DNA of 64,000 bases from Microbacterium sp. ABRD28 (GTDB lineage Bacteria > Actinomycetota > Actinomycetes > Actinomycetales > Microbacteriaceae): positions 1,302,001 to 1,366,000 of the forward strand of contig NZ_CP031015.1 in assembly GCF_003850245.1 (NCBI RefSeq). The letters run 5' to 3'. Positions 19,105 to 27,961 of the stretch are shown one piece after another. Positions within the stretch are counted from its first letter, which is position 1; every line of letters starts with the position of its first letter. The translations under genes and the position numbers were made by a program. A model generated the notes under the pieces. The model was not told the origin of the DNA. It saw nothing but the letters and a program-made list of their open reading frames with translations, and searched no databases.

Positions 19105-20928
19105 TCAGGACTCCCCCCTGACGATCGCGCGGATGACTTCGGTCGCCAGTTTCGGCACCCGGTTCTCGTCCACGAGACCGTTGGCCTCCTGGAGCGTGTC
19201 CGTGAGCTGGGTGTAGCAGTACCCGCCCAGGACCCTGCTCGCCTGAAGCGCACCGAACACCCCGCGCAGGCGACGTTCGAACTCGTCGGGCGACTCGGCG
19301 ACGGCGTATCCCCACGTCTCGATCTGTGCATCCGGCGCGTAGGTGACGCCGCCGAACTCGCTGACCACGACGGGCGCCGAAGACAGCAGCGGCGCTTCGT
19401 TCTCGGCGAGGAGAGTCATGCGGCGCCCCGCCGGCCCGATACCGGCGATCGTCGCCCTCATCGCGTCGTCATCCCGGTAGGACGCCGAGAGGATCTCGGG
19501 GTCGTTCTGGTAGTCGTGAACGGTCAGGAGCGAGGAATCGGTGTGCTCCCATCCATCGTTCGAGATCACCGGGCGCGTGCCGTCCAGCGCCTTCGTGAGG
19601 TGGAAGAGAGCACGCACGAAGTCACGCTGACGCGGGTCGTGGGCGACCTGTTGGACGCCCCAGCTCTCGTTCACGGGCACCCAGGCGACCACGGATGGGT
19701 GCGAACGATCACGCGCGATCGCCTCCGTCCATTCCCTGCTCAATCGAGAGACGGATGTCGCCGAGAAGCGATAGGCGCTCGGCAGCTCCTCCCACACCAT
19801 CAGCCCCAGTCGATCCGCCCAGTACAGGAACCGCGGGTCTTCGATCTTCTGATGGACCCGAGCGGTGGTGAAGCCGAGATCCTTGATGAGCTGCACCTCC
19901 TCGCGGAGCGCGTCGACGCTCGGAGCGGCCAGGTGGGACTGCGGCCAGTACCCCTGCGCGAGCACCGCCACGATGGGGCTCGGGCGATCGTTGAGGAGGA
20001 AGTGAGCGCCGTCGACCCCGACAGTGCGCATTCCGAAGTAGGAGGCCACCGTGTCGGTCGCACCGGTCGTTGTGCGGACCGTCACGCGGGCGTCGACGAG
20101 GCGGGGATGGTCGGGCGTCCAGAGGAGGTCCTCGTAGCCCTGTCCGTTGGTCAGCGGCGGCAGGGGGAGGACGATGCGCGACCGCGGCTCGCTGACCGAG
20201 GCGCCGACTCGCGCGAGCGCCGTGCCCTCGTAGGTGAGTTCGACCTCGACGTCGACGCCGCCGGAAGGACGGCCGCTCAGTTCGATGTCGGCGGTGACGG
20301 TGCCTGCCGCCACGTCGGTCTCCCAAGCCAGGCCCGTCAGGTACAGGGAGGGAACGGTCTCGAGCCACACCGTCTGCCAGATCCCCGTCGTCCGGTGGTA
20401 CCAGATCACATGCGGGTCGGGGAGCCAATCCTGCTTGCCGCGAGGCTGCTCGAGGTCGTCGGGATCATCTTCAGCGCGCACCACGATCTCGAACGAGCCT
20501 CGCCGTGCGGCCGCGGTGGCATCGAGGGTGAACGGTGTGTGGCCCCCCTCGTGGACCCCGAGCAGACGCCCGTCGGCCCAGACCGAAGCTCGGTAATCGA
20601 CAGCACCGAAGTGGATGAGAAGTCGGCCGCCCTCGTCCCATTCCGCGGCGGCGAGATCCTCTTCCGTGACACGGCGGCGGTACCACACCACCGGGTGGTG
20701 TCCGGTGTCGCCGACTCCGGACAGGGCGGATTCCGGGGGGTACGGAACCATGATCGTCCGCGCCGGCGGACGGTTCGGCTCGCTCCAGCCCTCGGTCAGG
20801 CCGACGTCGCTGTCGTCGTACTCGAACCCCCAGACTCCGTCAAGGCTGTGCCACACCGGGCGCAGGAGCTGCGGTCGCGGGTGCGTGCCGTCTTGGCGGC
20901 TCGGTCGGGAGAAGACATCTTCGGCCAT
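19105..20928 (-). CDS. Glycoside hydrolase family 2 protein
   Basis: This is a 607-residue cytoplasmic enzyme with a sugar-binding N-domain (about 20-180, including WYRRRV, FGAVDYRASVWADG and GGHTPF), an immunoglobulin-like domain (about 185-290) and a TIM barrel (about 295-590). The acid/base Glu is in VPVNESWG and the nucleophile Glu in VVSEFGG. The length is closer to beta-glucuronidase-like GH2 members than to long beta-galactosidases, and the substrate is not determined. ATG at 20928 was chosen because the longer frame reads into the lacI gene. A LacI-type operator lies 20 bp upstream. Confidence 0.92.
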   Translation of the reverse strand: MAEDVFSRPSRQDGTHPRPQLLRPVWHSLDGVWGFEYDDSDVGLTEGWSEPNRPPARTIMVPYPPESALSGVGDTGHHPVVWYRRRVTEEDLAAAEWDEGGRLLIHFGAVDYRASVWADGRLLGVHEGGHTPFTLDATAAARRGSFEIVVRAEDDPDDLEQPRGKQDWLPDPHVIWYHRTTGIWQTVWLETVPSLYLTGLAWETDVAAGTVTADIELSGRPSGGVDVEVELTYEGTALARVGASVSEPRSRIVLPLPPLTNGQGYEDLLWTPDHPRLVDARVTVRTTTGATDTVASYFGMRTVGVDGAHFLLNDRPSPIVAVLAQGYWPQSHLAAPSVDALREEVQLIKDLGFTTARVHQKIEDPRFLYWADRLGLMVWEELPSAYRFSATSVSRLSREWTEAIARDRSHPSVVAWVPVNESWGVQQVAHDPRQRDFVRALFHLTKALDGTRPVISNDGWEHTDSSLLTVHDYQNDPEILSASYRDDDAMRATIAGIGPAGRRMTLLAENEAPLLSSAPVVVSEFGGVTYAPDAQIETWGYAVAESPDEFERRLRGVFGALQASRVLGGYCYTQLTDTLQEANGLVDENRVPKLATEVIRAIVRGES

Positions 20929-20947
20929 GAGGTCATCATGGCCCAGG

Positions 20948-20963
20948 TTTCCAGCGCTGTAAA
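20948..20963. promoter_or_regulatory. LacI-type operator upstream of GH2
   Basis: TTTCCAGCGCTGTAAA is a near-perfect palindrome around AGCGCT (one mismatched arm position). It matches the site at 22041-22056 (TTTACAGCGCTGTACA) in 14 of 16 positions and lies directly before the GH2 gene. The central CG and overall form are typical of LacI-family operators. Confidence 0.75.
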
Positions 20964-20972
20964 GCTGAGCGT

Positions 20973-21980
20973 CTAGGAGGGCGTCGTCTCGCGAACAGAG
21001 ATGGCGTGCGGGACGATGCGATGGCGACCGACGCCCTTGTATCCCTCGATCCGCTCGAGCAGAAGCTCCAGCGCCGTTCGCGCCAGGGCCCGCTTGTCCG
21101 GAGCGATCGAGGTCAGAGCGGGCGAGCTGTAGCTTGCCAGATGGGTGTCGTCCCACCCGAGGACGGCGACATCGGCGGGAACGGCGCGACCGGCCGTCGC
21201 AAGGGCCTTGAGAGCGCCGATCGCGAACTTGTCGTCTCGGCAGAGCACGGCGTCGAACTCGACGCCGCGATCGATCGCGCGAAGCAGGGCGTCGCGGCTG
21301 TCCTCGATCGAGAATCCGTCGACCGGAAGGATCAGGTCGGGGCTGGGGGTGATCCCCGTGGCGATGAGTCGATCCTGATAACCGAGTAACCTCTGGCCGG
21401 TCGAGCCGGTGATGTCGTCGCGGACCGTGCCGAGGAAGGCGATCCGTCGGCGACCGGCCCCGAGCAGGAGGGCCACTCCGTCGGCGGCGGCGGCGACGTT
21501 GTCGATCATGACGTGGTCGGTGGTGACCGGCATCGCGGCCTCGCCGAGAAGGACCAGGGGGACGTCGGGCGCCAGGCGAGCGATCTCCATCGTGCCCATC
21601 TGCACGGGATGGAAGATCACCCCGTCGACCAGGCCCGCTTCGCGGTCGTGGAGGACCGCGCGCTCCGCCGAGGCGTCGCTCAGAGTCTGCTCGAAGATGA
21701 CCCGATAGCCCAGCGTGGTCGCCTCCTCCGCGATCCGGCGTGAGAGCTCCGAGAAGTAGGGGTGGTCGATCTCGGGTATCGCGAGAGCGATCATGCCGGT
21801 GCGCCCGGTGGCCAGCCGGCGAGCGGTCAGGTTCGGTCGATAGCCCAGCTCGTCGATGGCCGCCTGCACGCGGGCGCGGAGTGCCGGCGCGACATGCGGG
21901 TAGTCATGGATGACGTTCGAGACCGTCTTCATGGACACCCCGGCACGTTCGGCCACATCGATCAGACGAACTCGCCGCAT
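20973..21980 (-). CDS. LacI-family transcriptional repressor
   Basis: This is a 335-residue regulator. The N-terminal helix-turn-helix and hinge (RLIDVAERAGVSMKTVSNVIHDYPHVAPALRARVQAAIDELGYRPNLTARRLATGRTG) are canonical. The rest is a periplasmic-binding-like effector domain ending SIAPDKRALARTALELLLERIEG. ATG at 21980 was selected because AGGGAGG lies 6 nt upstream, over longer in-frame starts. It separates the GH2 gene from the sugar ABC operon, and a matching operator lies at each of those genes, so it is the probable local repressor. Confidence 0.94.
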   Translation of the reverse strand: MRRVRLIDVAERAGVSMKTVSNVIHDYPHVAPALRARVQAAIDELGYRPNLTARRLATGRTGMIALAIPEIDHPYFSELSRRIAEEATTLGYRVIFEQTLSDASAERAVLHDREAGLVDGVIFHPVQMGTMEIARLAPDVPLVLLGEAAMPVTTDHVMIDNVAAAADGVALLLGAGRRRIAFLGTVRDDITGSTGQRLLGYQDRLIATGITPSPDLILPVDGFSIEDSRDALLRAIDRGVEFDAVLCRDDKFAIGALKALATAGRAVPADVAVLGWDDTHLASYSSPALTSIAPDKRALARTALELLLERIEGYKGVGRHRIVPHAISVRETTPS

Positions 21981-22040
21981 CGGGCCTCCCTTCGTCGCCA
22001 TCCTAGGGTTCGACCTTCCGAGCGCGGTCTGGCGGAAAAA

Positions 22041-22056
22041 TTTACAGCGCTGTACA
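22041..22056. promoter_or_regulatory. LacI-type operator upstream of sugar ABC operon
   Basis: TTTACAGCGCTGTACA is a palindrome with one mismatch. It lies between the divergent lacI and binding-protein genes, 62 bp before the latter, and closely matches the site before GH2 at 20948-20963. Confidence 0.75.
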
Positions 22057-22118
22057 GTGTCCCTCATCGCGGCTGTCACAGCTGGGCCGCGCGATGCGTT
22101 TTCAACGAGGAGGACTTC

Positions 22119-23423
22119 ATGACAAGGTCACATCGACGGGGACGAGGACGGGCAGTGCTCGCCGCCTCCGCGACACTGGCGACCGCGCTGGTACTCAGTG
22201 CCTGCGGCGGCGGCGCTCCGTCGACGGGCGGGGAGTTCACCGGCGAGTACGACGGACCGGAGGTGACTCTGTCGTTCTGGAACGGCTTCACCGGCGGGGA
22301 CGGACCGTTCATGCAGCAGATGGTCGACCAGTTCAACGAGGAGCACGACAACATCACGGTCGAGTCCAACACGATGCAGTGGGCCGACTTCTACCAGCGA
22401 CTCCCCGCCGCCGTCACGGCCGGGGAAGGCCCCGACGTCGGGGTGATGCACTTCGATCAGCTCGGTTCGAACGCGGCGCGGCAGGTCATCCTTCCCCTCG
22501 ACGACATGGTCGACGAGCTCGGGCTCAGCGCCGACGACTTCACCGAGACGGTGTGGGAAGCCGGTGAATACGACGGCCAGCGCTACGGCATCCCGCTCGA
22601 TGTCCACTCCCTTGCGATGTACTACAACACCGAGCACTTCGCGGCCGCGGGCATCACCGAGGCGCCGACCGACGAGGCGTCGTTCATGGCGGCGCTGGAC
22701 GCTCTGCAGGCGGCCGGGTACGAGACGCCGTTCTGGATGCCCGCCCGGTGGCCCGGACACCTCATGTTCATGACCCTCGACTGGCAGTTCGGTGGTGAGC
22801 CGTACGCGCAGGACGGGTCGGAGGCGACCTTCGCCGATGAGTCCGGCGTGCAGGCGCTGGAGTGGATGCGCGGGATCGTCGACGAGGGGTACAGTCCCGA
22901 GGACGTCGCCATCGATGCGCAGTACGTCGCCTTCAAGAACGGTGAGACGTCCATCACCTGGGACGGTATCTGGCAGTTCAACGATCTCGAAGAGTCGGGG
23001 CTGCCCTACGCCGGCGCCCCGATTCCGAACATCGGTGGGCAGGAGTCCACGTGGGCGTCATCGCACCAGTTCTTCCTGCCCCGTCAGGACGACGAGAATC
23101 GCATGAACGCCGCGAAGGTCTTCATCGCCTGGATGAGCGAGCACTCCGAGGACTGGGCCGGCGCGGCCATGATCCCCGCCCGACAGTCGGTCCTCGACAG
23201 CGGGGCGCTGGACGGCATGCCGCAGGCTCCGATCGCCGAGGCCTTGGACAGCATGCGCTTCACGCCCACGGCACCCGGCATCGGAACGGTGACCACCGAG
23301 ACGCTGGAGGTCGCCGTCGCCGACGGTGTCCTCGGCGCTGGTGAGCCGGCCAGCGTGCTCGAGGAGGCGCAGGGCCGCGCCACGCAGCTCATGGAAGAGA
23401 ACCTGGCCACGTTCGGGCAATGA
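22119..23423 (+). CDS. Sugar ABC transporter substrate-binding lipoprotein
   Basis: This is a 434-residue family 1 extracellular solute-binding protein. The signal peptide has an Arg-rich n-region and the lipobox LVLSACGGG, with lipidated Cys near residue 28. LSFWNGFTGGDGPFMQQMVDQFNEEH is the typical start of the mature fold. GAGGAGGA lies 5 nt before the ATG. It starts a four-gene coupled operon with two permeases and a GH43 protein. No ATPase gene is present, so a shared MsiK-type ATPase encoded elsewhere is expected. The substrate is probably an oligosaccharide released by the linked hydrolases. Confidence 0.95.
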   Translation: MTRSHRRGRGRAVLAASATLATALVLSACGGGAPSTGGEFTGEYDGPEVTLSFWNGFTGGDGPFMQQMVDQFNEEHDNITVESNTMQWADFYQRLPAAVTAGEGPDVGVMHFDQLGSNAARQVILPLDDMVDELGLSADDFTETVWEAGEYDGQRYGIPLDVHSLAMYYNTEHFAAAGITEAPTDEASFMAALDALQAAGYETPFWMPARWPGHLMFMTLDWQFGGEPYAQDGSEATFADESGVQALEWMRGIVDEGYSPEDVAIDAQYVAFKNGETSITWDGIWQFNDLEESGLPYAGAPIPNIGGQESTWASSHQFFLPRQDDENRMNAAKVFIAWMSEHSEDWAGAAMIPARQSVLDSGALDGMPQAPIAEALDSMRFTPTAPGIGTVTTETLEVAVADGVLGAGEPASVLEEAQGRATQLMEENLATFGQ

Positions 23424-24379
23424 GCCAGACGACCTCTCCCTCCGGCGCGGGCGCACTCGCCACAGCGAGTGCGCCCGCGCGGCGGCTGCGTGATCACGGT
23501 CGCGCCACGCCGTGGTTGTTCCTCGCGCCCTACCTCCTGCTGTTCACGGGGTTCGTCGTCATCCCGGTGGTCCTCGGCCTCTGGATGAGCCTCCACCAGT
23601 GGGACTACACGCTTCCTCTGAAACCCTTCGTGGGGCTCGACAACTACGTCGACCTGTTCACGCCCGGATCGACCACGTCGGGGATCTTCTGGCAGGCGAT
23701 GCAGGCCACGGCGATCTTCACCGTCGCGAGCGTGCCCTTCCTGCTCGTCATCCCCCTGCTGGTGGCGCTGCTGATGAATGCGAAGTTCCCGGGGCGCAAT
23801 TTCTTCCGCGCCGTGTACTTCGCCCCCTACGTCCTGGGTGTCGCGGTCGTGGCCGTGCTCTGGCGGTACCTGCTCGACAACAACATCGGGCTCGTCAACT
23901 ACTACCTCGGTGTTCTCGGTCTTCCCGATGACACCGCCTGGCTGACCTCCACCCCGGCAGCCTGGGTCGCCCTCGTCGGCGTCACGGTGTGGTGGACCCT
24001 CGGGTTCAACGCCATCATCTACCTCGCCGCTCTCCAAGACATCCCCGCCGAGCTCTACGAGGCGGCGCGGATGGATGGCGCCGGTCGCTGGCAGCAGTTC
24101 CGCAACGTGACCCTTCCGGGTCTTCGACCCATCCTGACCTTCGTCACCATCAACACACTCATCGCTTCTGCGAACATGTTCGGCCAGTCCTACCTGATGA
24201 CCCAGGGCGGACCAGGGCGCGAGACGCGGACCGCGATCTACCAGATCGCCGAAACGGGGCTGCGCAATTTCCAGATGGGGGATGCGGCGGCGATGAGCTA
24301 CATCCTGACCCTCTTCCTCATCGGGTTGAGCGTCGCGGTGTTCTGGCTGTTCCGTGAGCGCAAGGGAGCGCGCAAATGA
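23420..24379 (+). CDS. Sugar ABC transporter permease, MalF type
   Basis: This is a 319-residue inner-membrane protein with six predicted helices. The first is near residues 35-58 (FLAPYLLLFTGFVVIPVVLGLWM). The ATPase-contact EAA loop is EAARMDGAGRWQQFRNVTLPGLRP near residue 215. It overlaps the binding-protein gene and the next permease by ATGA, implying stoichiometric synthesis. Confidence 0.95.
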   Translation: MSQTTSPSGAGALATASAPARRLRDHGRATPWLFLAPYLLLFTGFVVIPVVLGLWMSLHQWDYTLPLKPFVGLDNYVDLFTPGSTTSGIFWQAMQATAIFTVASVPFLLVIPLLVALLMNAKFPGRNFFRAVYFAPYVLGVAVVAVLWRYLLDNNIGLVNYYLGVLGLPDDTAWLTSTPAAWVALVGVTVWWTLGFNAIIYLAALQDIPAELYEAARMDGAGRWQQFRNVTLPGLRPILTFVTINTLIASANMFGQSYLMTQGGPGRETRTAIYQIAETGLRNFQMGDAAAMSYILTLFLIGLSVAVFWLFRERKGARK

Positions 24380-25290
24380 CCACCGTCCGATCCGCGCCCC
24401 GGGGCGCGCAAGCCGCTTCGCCGACAGCCTCGGAGGCCATCCCGAAGCGTCGGAAGGCGAGCGCCGGTCAGCGGGTGCGCGGCAGTCTGCGGCTGGTCGC
24501 GCTCGTCGGAATCGCGCTGGTGTTCATCAGCCCGCTGGTGTTCATGCTGATGACCTCGTTCAAGACGCGCGCGGATGCCACGAGTGTCCCCCCGAGCTGG
24601 ATCCCCGAGGAGTGGACCCTCCAGGCGTACCAGACGATTCTCGGATCGGCATCCACGCCGGTCTTCACCTGGTTCCTCAACAGCGTCACCGCGGCGGTGG
24701 CGAACTCGGTCCTCGTCGTGATCACGGCGTCGCTGGCCGCGTACCCCTTGGCGCGCATGCAGTTCCGGGGTAAGAATCTCGTCTTCGGCGCGATCATCGC
24801 CACGCTCCTCGTGCCGCCCGTCATCCTCGTCATCCCGAACTACCTGATCGTCAGCGAGCTGGGCTGGCTGAACTCCCTCGTGGCGGTCATCGTGCCGACC
24901 GCTGCCGGCGCTTTCGGGGTCTTCCTGATGAGGCAGTTCTTCCTCTCCATCCCGGTGGAACTCGAGGAGGCTGCGCGTCTGGACGGCGCGAACAGATTGC
25001 GCACCTTCGTCAGCGTGGTGCTGCCGTTGGCCAAGCCCGCTCTCGCCACGTTGGGACTTCTGGCGCTCCTGACGAACTGGAATGACTTCCTCTGGCCGGT
25101 GTATGTGCTCTTCAGCCCTGACGTGCAGACGCTCCCCGCGGGTCTGTCGACCCTCCAGTCGGCCAACGCGGTGCGATACGACCTGCTGATGGCGGGTGCG
25201 GTCATCGCCAGCGCCCCCGTCGTGCTGCTCTTCGTGGCGTTGCAGCGCTTCATCGTCGAGGGCGTGTCCCAGTCGGGAATCAAAGGATGA
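24376..25290 (+). CDS. Sugar ABC transporter permease, MalG type
   Basis: This is a 304-residue inner-membrane protein with six predicted helices, the first near residues 38-60. The EAA loop reads EEAARLDGANRLRTFVSVVLPLAKP near residue 195. The C-terminus FIVEGVSQSGIKG is the usual MalG-type ending and serves as the internal reference for the chimeric ORF at 14527-15135. ATGA overlaps occur at both ends. Confidence 0.95.
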   Translation: MTTVRSAPRGAQAASPTASEAIPKRRKASAGQRVRGSLRLVALVGIALVFISPLVFMLMTSFKTRADATSVPPSWIPEEWTLQAYQTILGSASTPVFTWFLNSVTAAVANSVLVVITASLAAYPLARMQFRGKNLVFGAIIATLLVPPVILVIPNYLIVSELGWLNSLVAVIVPTAAGAFGVFLMRQFFLSIPVELEEAARLDGANRLRTFVSVVLPLAKPALATLGLLALLTNWNDFLWPVYVLFSPDVQTLPAGLSTLQSANAVRYDLLMAGAVIASAPVVLLFVALQRFIVEGVSQSGIKG

Positions 25291-26234
25291 CGCCGCGCCG
25301 CGTCATCCTGGGCTCGGCCCTCTTCCTCCTCCTCACCGTCACAGCGAGCGGGTGTGCCGGCGGGCCGGACCTCACGCCGGTGCTGCGGGAGAACTTCGCC
25401 GATCCCGACGTCCTGCAGGTGGACGGCGGATACGTCGCGTACTCGTCGGACGGGAACAGGAGGAATGTGCCGGTCGCGACCTCCGACGACCTCCGCTCCT
25501 GGGAGTTGGAGGACGACGCGCTGCCCGACCTGCCGTCGTGGATCATCCCGGGCAAGACCTGGGCGCCGGAGGTCACCGAGATCTCGCCGGGCCGATACGT
25601 CATGTACTTCACGGCGACGAATTTCCAGCCGACCTTCCAGTGCATCGGGGTCGCCGTCGCCGACGATCCTCTCGGACCCTTCACCGTTCAGGGCGACGAG
25701 ATGCTCGTCTGCCCACCGGAGGAGGGCGGAGCGATCGATGCGACGACGGTCGAGATCGATGACGAGTGGCACCTGGTGTGGAAGAACGACGGGAACGCCG
25801 TCGGTGTCGACACGTGGATACAGACGGCTCCGCTCACCTCCGATGGACTCGCCCTCGCCGGTGAACCGGTGAGGATGCTCAAACAGGACCAGGCGTGGGA
25901 GGGCGACCTCATCGAGGCGCCGACCGTCGTCGCCCATGACGAAGGCGGCTTCACCCTGCTCTATTCCGCCAATTCGTACGGGGGCGACGAGTACGCGATG
26001 GGGTATGCCGTCGCCGACGATCTCGCGGGACCCTGGGAGAAGGCGGACGGGCCCTGGATCTCGACGGCGTCGCTCGACGAGGAAGTGCGCGGCCCCGGCG
26101 GGCAGGACGTCGTCACGGGTCCGGACGGAGAATCGTGGCTGGTGTTCCACGGATGGGACTCGTCGTACACCTACCGGATGCTGCACACGGCGCCGCTGAC
26201 ATGGGAGGAGCGCGCGCCCCGCCTCGGCGGATGA
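25287..26234 (+). CDS. Glycoside hydrolase family 43 lipoprotein
   Basis: This is a 315-residue five-bladed beta-propeller enzyme attached to the membrane through a lipobox (TVTASGCAGG, Cys near residue 23). The expected catalytic set is visible: base Asp in ENFADPDVL, pKa-modulating Asp in GAIDATTVEI, and acid Glu in DLIEAPTVV. GH43 members cleave arabinofuranosyl or xylosyl linkages. Being coupled by ATGA to the transporter, it would trim oligosaccharides at the cell surface before uptake. Confidence 0.9.
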   Translation: MTPRRVILGSALFLLLTVTASGCAGGPDLTPVLRENFADPDVLQVDGGYVAYSSDGNRRNVPVATSDDLRSWELEDDALPDLPSWIIPGKTWAPEVTEISPGRYVMYFTATNFQPTFQCIGVAVADDPLGPFTVQGDEMLVCPPEEGGAIDATTVEIDDEWHLVWKNDGNAVGVDTWIQTAPLTSDGLALAGEPVRMLKQDQAWEGDLIEAPTVVAHDEGGFTLLYSANSYGGDEYAMGYAVADDLAGPWEKADGPWISTASLDEEVRGPGGQDVVTGPDGESWLVFHGWDSSYTYRMLHTAPLTWEERAPRLGG

Positions 26235-26244
26235 CGGAACGGGG

Positions 26245-27774
26245 TCAGTCTTCCGACCAGGTGATCCCGCCGTCGGGGTGGAACGCGATCCCCTGTCGCC
26301 GCCAGAGCGGGCCGAGTCCGCCGACACGGCGGCGGAACGATTCCCACGAGCGCTCGGGGGTGGAGCCGAGCGGTGCCGACCACGCCGCCTCGGCTGCCGC
26401 GGCCAGGCGCGGGAACATCATGGTGTCCAGGCCCGCGAGGTCGTCGATGGTCTCGGTCCACACGGCCGCCTCGACGCCGACGATGTCGTCGTCGGCGATC
26501 CCGTCGATGATCGAGGCCGGATCCCACTCGTAGGCCCGCCGGACACTCGTGGGGCCGTTCGCCCAGGTGAGGCCGCGGGGGGTGTCGCCGTCGTACTTCA
26601 TGTCGAGGTAGACCGCGTCGGCGGGGGAGAGGATGACGCCGCTCGCGCGGCGCACGAAGGCGCGCGCCGCGTCGGCGCTCTCGGCGTCGGGGGTCGTCAG
26701 GCCCCAGTACTGCCCGACGGTCTCGGGGGCGACGTCGGCGCGCCCCGCGTCGTGCCAGGTCAGCGGCACCTTGCCCAGATCGGCGACGAGCTGCGTGACG
26801 CGCGAGAGGAAGGAGTCGTACTGGTCGGGGGCGGTGCCGAACGCCTCGTCGCCCCCCAGGTGCAGGTACGGACCCGGCGTGAGGTGGGCGAGCTCCCCGA
26901 GCACATCGGCGACGAAGTCGAACGTCGCCTCGTCATCGAGGCGGAGCGAGGAGAACCCCACGCCGAGCCCGGTGTACGGCGCCCCTGCAGCGGGGAGGGC
27001 CTCGCCGCGGGTGCCGGCTTCAGCGGCGAGCTCGGGGGTGACGACGGGGTCGGCTGCGAGATGCGGGTAGGCGAGGCCGACGGCGTGCGTATGCCCCGGC
27101 AGATCGATCTCGGGGACCACGGTGAGGTGGCGGGCGGCGGCGTACGCGACGATCTCCTGGTAGTCCTCCCGCGTGTAGAAACCTCCCGGACCGCCGCCGA
27201 TCTCCGAGCCCGACGCCGCCGCGGTGAGGGCCGGGTGCGCACGCAGCTGCAGACGCCACCCCTGGTCGTCGGTGAGGTGGAGGTGCAGGTGCGTGAGCTT
27301 CAGGCTCGCGGCCCGGTCGATGACGGCGCAGACGTCGGCCACCGGGAAGAAGTGGCGCGCGACATCGAGCATGAGCCCGCGATAGGCGAAGCGGGGAGCG
27401 TCGTCGATGCGGATGGCGGGCACGAGCCATCCCTCGGAGACGGGGGTGAGCAGCTGCGCAAGGGTGTGAAGGCCGGCGGCGAGCCCGGCGGCGTCGGCGG
27501 CGGAGATCTCCACGCCGGTGTCGGCGGCGACGAGCCGGTACGCGCTGAGCGGCCCGATGTCGGACCGCTGCGAGAGGGTGAGCGCGAGGGAGGAAGCGGA
27601 GCCGTCGAAGGGCAGAGCGAGGGCCTGCGCGGTGGCGGCGGTAAGGATGCGGCGGGCCGCGGCCGCCGCATCCGGATCAGCGATCAGGGGGGTCTGCGCG
27701 GTCAGGACGAACGGGGCGCCCTCGATGGCGACCACGGAGCGCGGAAGGGGGACGAGGGCCGGAATCGCCGTCAT
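26245..27774 (-). CDS. Beta-N-acetylhexosaminidase, glycoside hydrolase family 20
   Basis: This is a 509-residue enzyme that releases terminal N-acetylglucosamine or N-acetylgalactosamine. An N-terminal GH20b-like domain (about 1-115) precedes a TIM barrel beginning FAYRGLMLDVARHFFPV. LHLHLTDDQGWRLQ and the catalytic Asp-Glu pair in YLHLGGDEAFG are diagnostic. There is no signal peptide, so it probably acts on imported chito-oligosaccharides and links to nagB and the ROK kinase. AAGGA lies within a palindrome that touches the start codon. It is convergent with the GH43 gene, 10 bp apart. Confidence 0.94.
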   Translation of the reverse strand: MTAIPALVPLPRSVVAIEGAPFVLTAQTPLIADPDAAAAARRILTAATAQALALPFDGSASSLALTLSQRSDIGPLSAYRLVAADTGVEISAADAAGLAAGLHTLAQLLTPVSEGWLVPAIRIDDAPRFAYRGLMLDVARHFFPVADVCAVIDRAASLKLTHLHLHLTDDQGWRLQLRAHPALTAAASGSEIGGGPGGFYTREDYQEIVAYAAARHLTVVPEIDLPGHTHAVGLAYPHLAADPVVTPELAAEAGTRGEALPAAGAPYTGLGVGFSSLRLDDEATFDFVADVLGELAHLTPGPYLHLGGDEAFGTAPDQYDSFLSRVTQLVADLGKVPLTWHDAGRADVAPETVGQYWGLTTPDAESADAARAFVRRASGVILSPADAVYLDMKYDGDTPRGLTWANGPTSVRRAYEWDPASIIDGIADDDIVGVEAAVWTETIDDLAGLDTMMFPRLAAAAEAAWSAPLGSTPERSWESFRRRVGGLGPLWRRQGIAFHPDGGITWSED

Positions 27775-27790
27775 GTAAGGATCCTTTACA
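27774..27790. promoter_or_regulatory. Palindrome overlapping the GH20 ribosome binding site
   Basis: TGTAA-GGATCCT-TTACA is a near-perfect inverted repeat that includes the AAGGA ribosome binding site and touches the ATG of the hexosaminidase gene. A repressor bound here, or RNA folding, could block expression. Confidence 0.45.
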
Positions 27791-27826
27791 AAAAGCGGTC
27801 CGATCAGCCTACCGTTCGCGATCCAC

Positions 27827-27832
27827 TATGCT
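27827..27832 (+). promoter_or_regulatory. -10 box of the glyA promoter
   Basis: TATGCT lies about 7 bp before the first paired bases of the riboswitch, so transcription would start right at the aptamer. No convincing -35 is seen. Confidence 0.5.
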
Positions 27833-27834
27833 CG

Positions 27835-27930
27835 GGGTGTCGCGACTGGCGTTGAGGTGGGACACCACCGGGGAGCGACCGGGAGTCATCCGTCCGACCG
27901 CAAAGCATCCGACCGCACGCCTGGGCCGAT
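27835..27930 (+). ncRNA. ZTP (pfl) riboswitch upstream of glyA
   Basis: The leader holds the conserved pfl core: CGCGACTGGCG (27841-27851), GGTGGGACACCACCGGGGAGCG with its GTGG/CCAC stem (27856-27876), and CGCCTGGGC (27918-27926) about 40 nt later. ZTP riboswitches sense ZTP/ZMP, which builds up when 10-formyl-THF is low, and they are known to control glyA, folD and purine genes. Recognition is from memory of the consensus, without a covariance search. Confidence 0.85.
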
Positions 27931-27961
27931 GTCCGATCCGCCGCTGTGGAAGGAGACCGTC

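Noticed and set aside
21762..22118. Upstream in-frame extension of the sugar-binding lipoprotein
   Set aside because: It runs antisense to lacI and would bury the signal peptide; the ATG at 22119 has a strong ribosome binding site and gives a proper lipoprotein leader.
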